Below are positions 62,443-64,000 of a DNA stretch of 64,000 nt, in pieces. Origin of the DNA: an uncultured Clostridium sp. GTDB taxonomy: Bacteria > Bacillota > Clostridia > TANB77 > CAG-508. The number at the start of each line of letters is the position of its first letter. The first letter of the stretch is position 1. The notes beneath the pieces are model-generated. The model worked only from the letters and a program-made list of their open reading frames with translations. It was not told the origin of the DNA and made no database searches. The translations under genes and the position numbers were made by a program. Location of the stretch: contig CABVAF010000004.1 of assembly GCA_902496295.1 (NCBI GenBank), positions 1 to 64,000 on the forward strand, given 5' to 3'.

Positions 62443-63735
62443 ATGATGACCTTTTTTAATTTTAGATATAATAATTTTAAATATAATAAAAATAAGACAA
62501 ATAAAAAAAGTCATTACAGTTTAACTTTAAAAGTTGCTATAATAGCCATTTTATTAGTTGTTTTTATTTATGTTTGTAACATAACTTTTATGCCAGAAAC
62601 AATAATTATGATGCAAGGAGATACCCTTAACATTAACACTATTTTAGGCGTGAATTTAAAAGAGCAAAGTGCTAGTGGAGAAATAATAGAAGCGTCAAGT
62701 AATATAAATAAAAATAAGGTTAGTGATGTAGGAAAAATAGATTTAAAAGTAAGCCTATTTGGAAACTTACTTGTAAAAGATGTTACAGTTAATGTAATAC
62801 CAAAAGTCACAGTAGTTCCTATTGGAAAAGCAATAGGAATGAAACTATATACAGATGGGGTTTTGGTTGTTGGAATGTCTGAAATAGAGGGAGAAAAGCC
62901 GTATGAAAATTGTGGAATTAAAGAAGGAGATAGAATAATTGAAATAGACAATAATAAAATAAGTAATACTAATGAGTTAATTGCTACTGTAAATAATAGC
63001 GAAGGACAACCTATAGATATAAAATATGTTTCAGAAGAAGAGGAAGTTTTAACAACGAGCATAAAACCAGTAAAAACAGGAGAAGATTATAAATTAGGGT
63101 TATGGGTAAGAGATGCAGCAGCAGGAGTAGGAACTTTAACTTTTTATAATCCAGAAAATAATAAATGTGTTGCTTTAGGTCATGGAATAACAGATATAGA
63201 TACATCTAAATTGATTGATATTGCAAGCGGAGAGCTTGTTTCTGCAAATATTTTGTCAATTGAAAAAGGGGAAAAGGGCAAACCCGGTGAAGTTAAAGGA
63301 ACAATAGAAAATGGATATAGTTTAGGAAAAGTTTACAAAAATACTGCATTTGGAGTATATGGTACATTAGAAAATAAAAGTGCATTAAATGTTCAAGAAA
63401 ATGAACCTATTGAGGTTGCATCACGTGATGAAATAAGAACTGGAAAAGCTAAAATATTGTGTGAGCTAGAAAACGGTAAGAGGAAAGAGTACGAAATAGA
63501 GATAGAGAGAGTATTTATTAATAACAATAGTGATAATAAGAGTATGCTTATAAAAGTTACAGACGAAGAATTATTGGAGAAAACAGGAGGAATAATACAA
63601 GGAATGAGTGGAGCACCTGTTATACAAAATGGAAAGTTAGTAGGAGCTGTAACACATGTTCTAGTAAATGAGCCAACAGAAGGATATGCCGTATTTGGAG
63701 ATATTCTTGTTAAACAGATGAGTATGGTAGAATAA
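62443..63735 (+). CDS. spoIVB: SpoIVB peptidase (sporulation intercompartmental signalling)
   Basis: S55-family serine protease secreted by the forespore to trigger sigma-K processing. The 430 residues comprise a TM at about 29-49, a PDZ domain (about 125-205, IEGEKPYENCGIKEGDRIIEIDN) and the peptidase domain with ALGHGITD (the His) and GGIIQGMSGAPVIQNGKLVG (the catalytic Ser in GMSGAP, where GMSGSP is more common). The TM and PDZ match known SpoIVB. SD AAAGGA lies before the double ATG at 62443. This marks the organism as spore-forming. The usual neighbour spo0A is not seen. Confidence 0.95.
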   Translation: MMTFFNFRYNNFKYNKNKTNKKSHYSLTLKVAIIAILLVVFIYVCNITFMPETIIMMQGDTLNINTILGVNLKEQSASGEIIEASSNINKNKVSDVGKIDLKVSLFGNLLVKDVTVNVIPKVTVVPIGKAIGMKLYTDGVLVVGMSEIEGEKPYENCGIKEGDRIIEIDNNKISNTNELIATVNNSEGQPIDIKYVSEEEEVLTTSIKPVKTGEDYKLGLWVRDAAAGVGTLTFYNPENNKCVALGHGITDIDTSKLIDIASGELVSANILSIEKGEKGKPGEVKGTIENGYSLGKVYKNTAFGVYGTLENKSALNVQENEPIEVASRDEIRTGKAKILCELENGKRKEYEIEIERVFINNNSDNKSMLIKVTDEELLEKTGGIIQGMSGAPVIQNGKLVGAVTHVLVNEPTEGYAVFGDILVKQMSMVE

Positions 63736-63781
63736 ATTATAGTTTTTAAGAAAAAGAGATATTATAATTTTAGTATTTAAT

Positions 63782-63824
63782 AAAAAGTATAGCAAATTAT
63801 ATGTAATTATGTTATACTTTTTTT
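63782..63824 (+). terminator. Terminator of spoIVB
   Basis: AAAAAGTATA (63782-63791) pairs with TATACTTTTT (63813-63822) around a 21-base loop, followed by more T. Confidence 0.75.
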
Positions 63825-63835
63825 GTCGTGGTAAT

Positions 63836-63864
63836 TTGACATTAAAAATAAGTTTATGTTAAAA
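63836..63864 (+). promoter_or_regulatory. Promoter of the last gene
   Basis: TTGACA (63836-63841), a 17-base spacer, and TTAAAA (63859-63864), about 75 bases before the ATG. Confidence 0.65.
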
Positions 63865-63937
63865 TGAAAAACGATAGATGACTTATAATTAGAGGTACAT
63901 AATTAAATAACATGAGATAAAATAAAGGAGGAATAAA

Positions 63938-64000
63938 ATGGCAGGAAAACATTCAGCAGATGACGATTTTAATCCATACAGACGTCAAAATAATAAGAAA
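63938..64000 (+). CDS. Start of an unidentified gene (cut by window end)
   Basis: ATG 63938 has SD AAAGGAGG at 63924-63931 and opens 21 codons (MAGKHSADDDFNPYRRQNNK and one more Lys) to the window edge. The segment is charged and resembles the cytoplasmic tail of a membrane-anchored protein, but the family cannot be told. It does not match Spo0A, which often follows spoIVB. Confidence 0.7.
   Translation, partial: MAGKHSADDDFNPYRRQNNKK

Noticed and set aside
1..64000. DGR reverse transcriptase or accessory Avd gene in the window
   Set aside because: No ORF on either strand shows reverse transcriptase motifs such as xxDD, and no small helical Avd-like gene lies next to the variable genes.

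Overview
The window is AT-rich, uses Shine-Dalgarno (SD) starts and SigA-type promoters (often the extended -10 form TGNTATAAT), and encodes the sporulation protease SpoIVB, FtsEX, MutS2, UPF0182 and DUF5665 proteins. This points to a spore-forming low-GC Clostridia-type Firmicute, probably an uncultured gut lineage. No rRNA, CRISPR array, complete IS element or prophage was seen.

Layout. 1-551: 3' end of a gene for a surface protein with a hypervariable C-terminus. 775-4910: ftsE-ftsX followed by two coiled-coil M23 peptidases (divisome-controlled wall cleavage). 5127-7197: tRNA-Gln, a HEPN/MNT toxin-antitoxin relic, and a von Willebrand A surface protein. 7337-11745: dxs, folD, a short dprA, and a HigBA-type pair. 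11870-13258: L,D-transpeptidase. 13605-19494: four tandem genes for proteins with a type IV pilin-like N-terminus and a formylglycine-generating-enzyme (FGE)/C-type-lectin-like C-terminus. 19727-26898: class A PBP, cysS, a membrane protein and ftsH. 26986-32411: RluA-type synthase, a small unknown, a glucosaminidase with SH3 and dockerin domains, and an Ig/SH3/cadherin-like membrane-anchored protein. 32518-40642: tRNA-Thr, a truncated ORF6N-PLD protein, two MFS transporters, unknowns, Nudix, PPC and PTPS-related membrane proteins. 41040-42486: another pilin-lectin gene. 42835-49653: ftsY, UPF0182, DUF5665, mutS2. 49922-62342: a long Tad-like secretion/pilus locus. 62443-63735: spoIVB, then the start of one more gene.

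Main point of interest. Three of the pilin-lectin genes (1-551, 13605-15032, 41040-42486) end in a block of about 54 codons that is richer in G and C than the AT-rich body of the same gene. This block varies strongly between copies inside a fixed framework (SWY-D, PFF-R, SFRPVL). In two copies it is closed by a hairpin with the same CTTTAA loop over the stop codon and compensating stem changes. These are the hallmarks of variable regions written by a diversity-generating retroelement (DGR), but no reverse transcriptase or template repeat is in the window, so the writer must act in trans or lie outside it. The two such genes whose 5' ends are visible share a leader motif and have 11-bp-phased direct repeats upstream of an extended -10 promoter. 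Two family members have their SD-linked start one frame away from the prepilin signal at the same position.

The Tad-like locus has a CpaB/SAF protein, two MinD-like proteins with degenerate P-loops, a membrane-anchored TadA-type ATPase with a one-base frameshift exactly in Walker A, a double T2SSF-domain membrane protein, and four small paralogues beginning Met-Glu-Asn-Ala. No prepilin peptidase is present. Whether this machine handles the variable pilin-lectins is not shown by the sequence.
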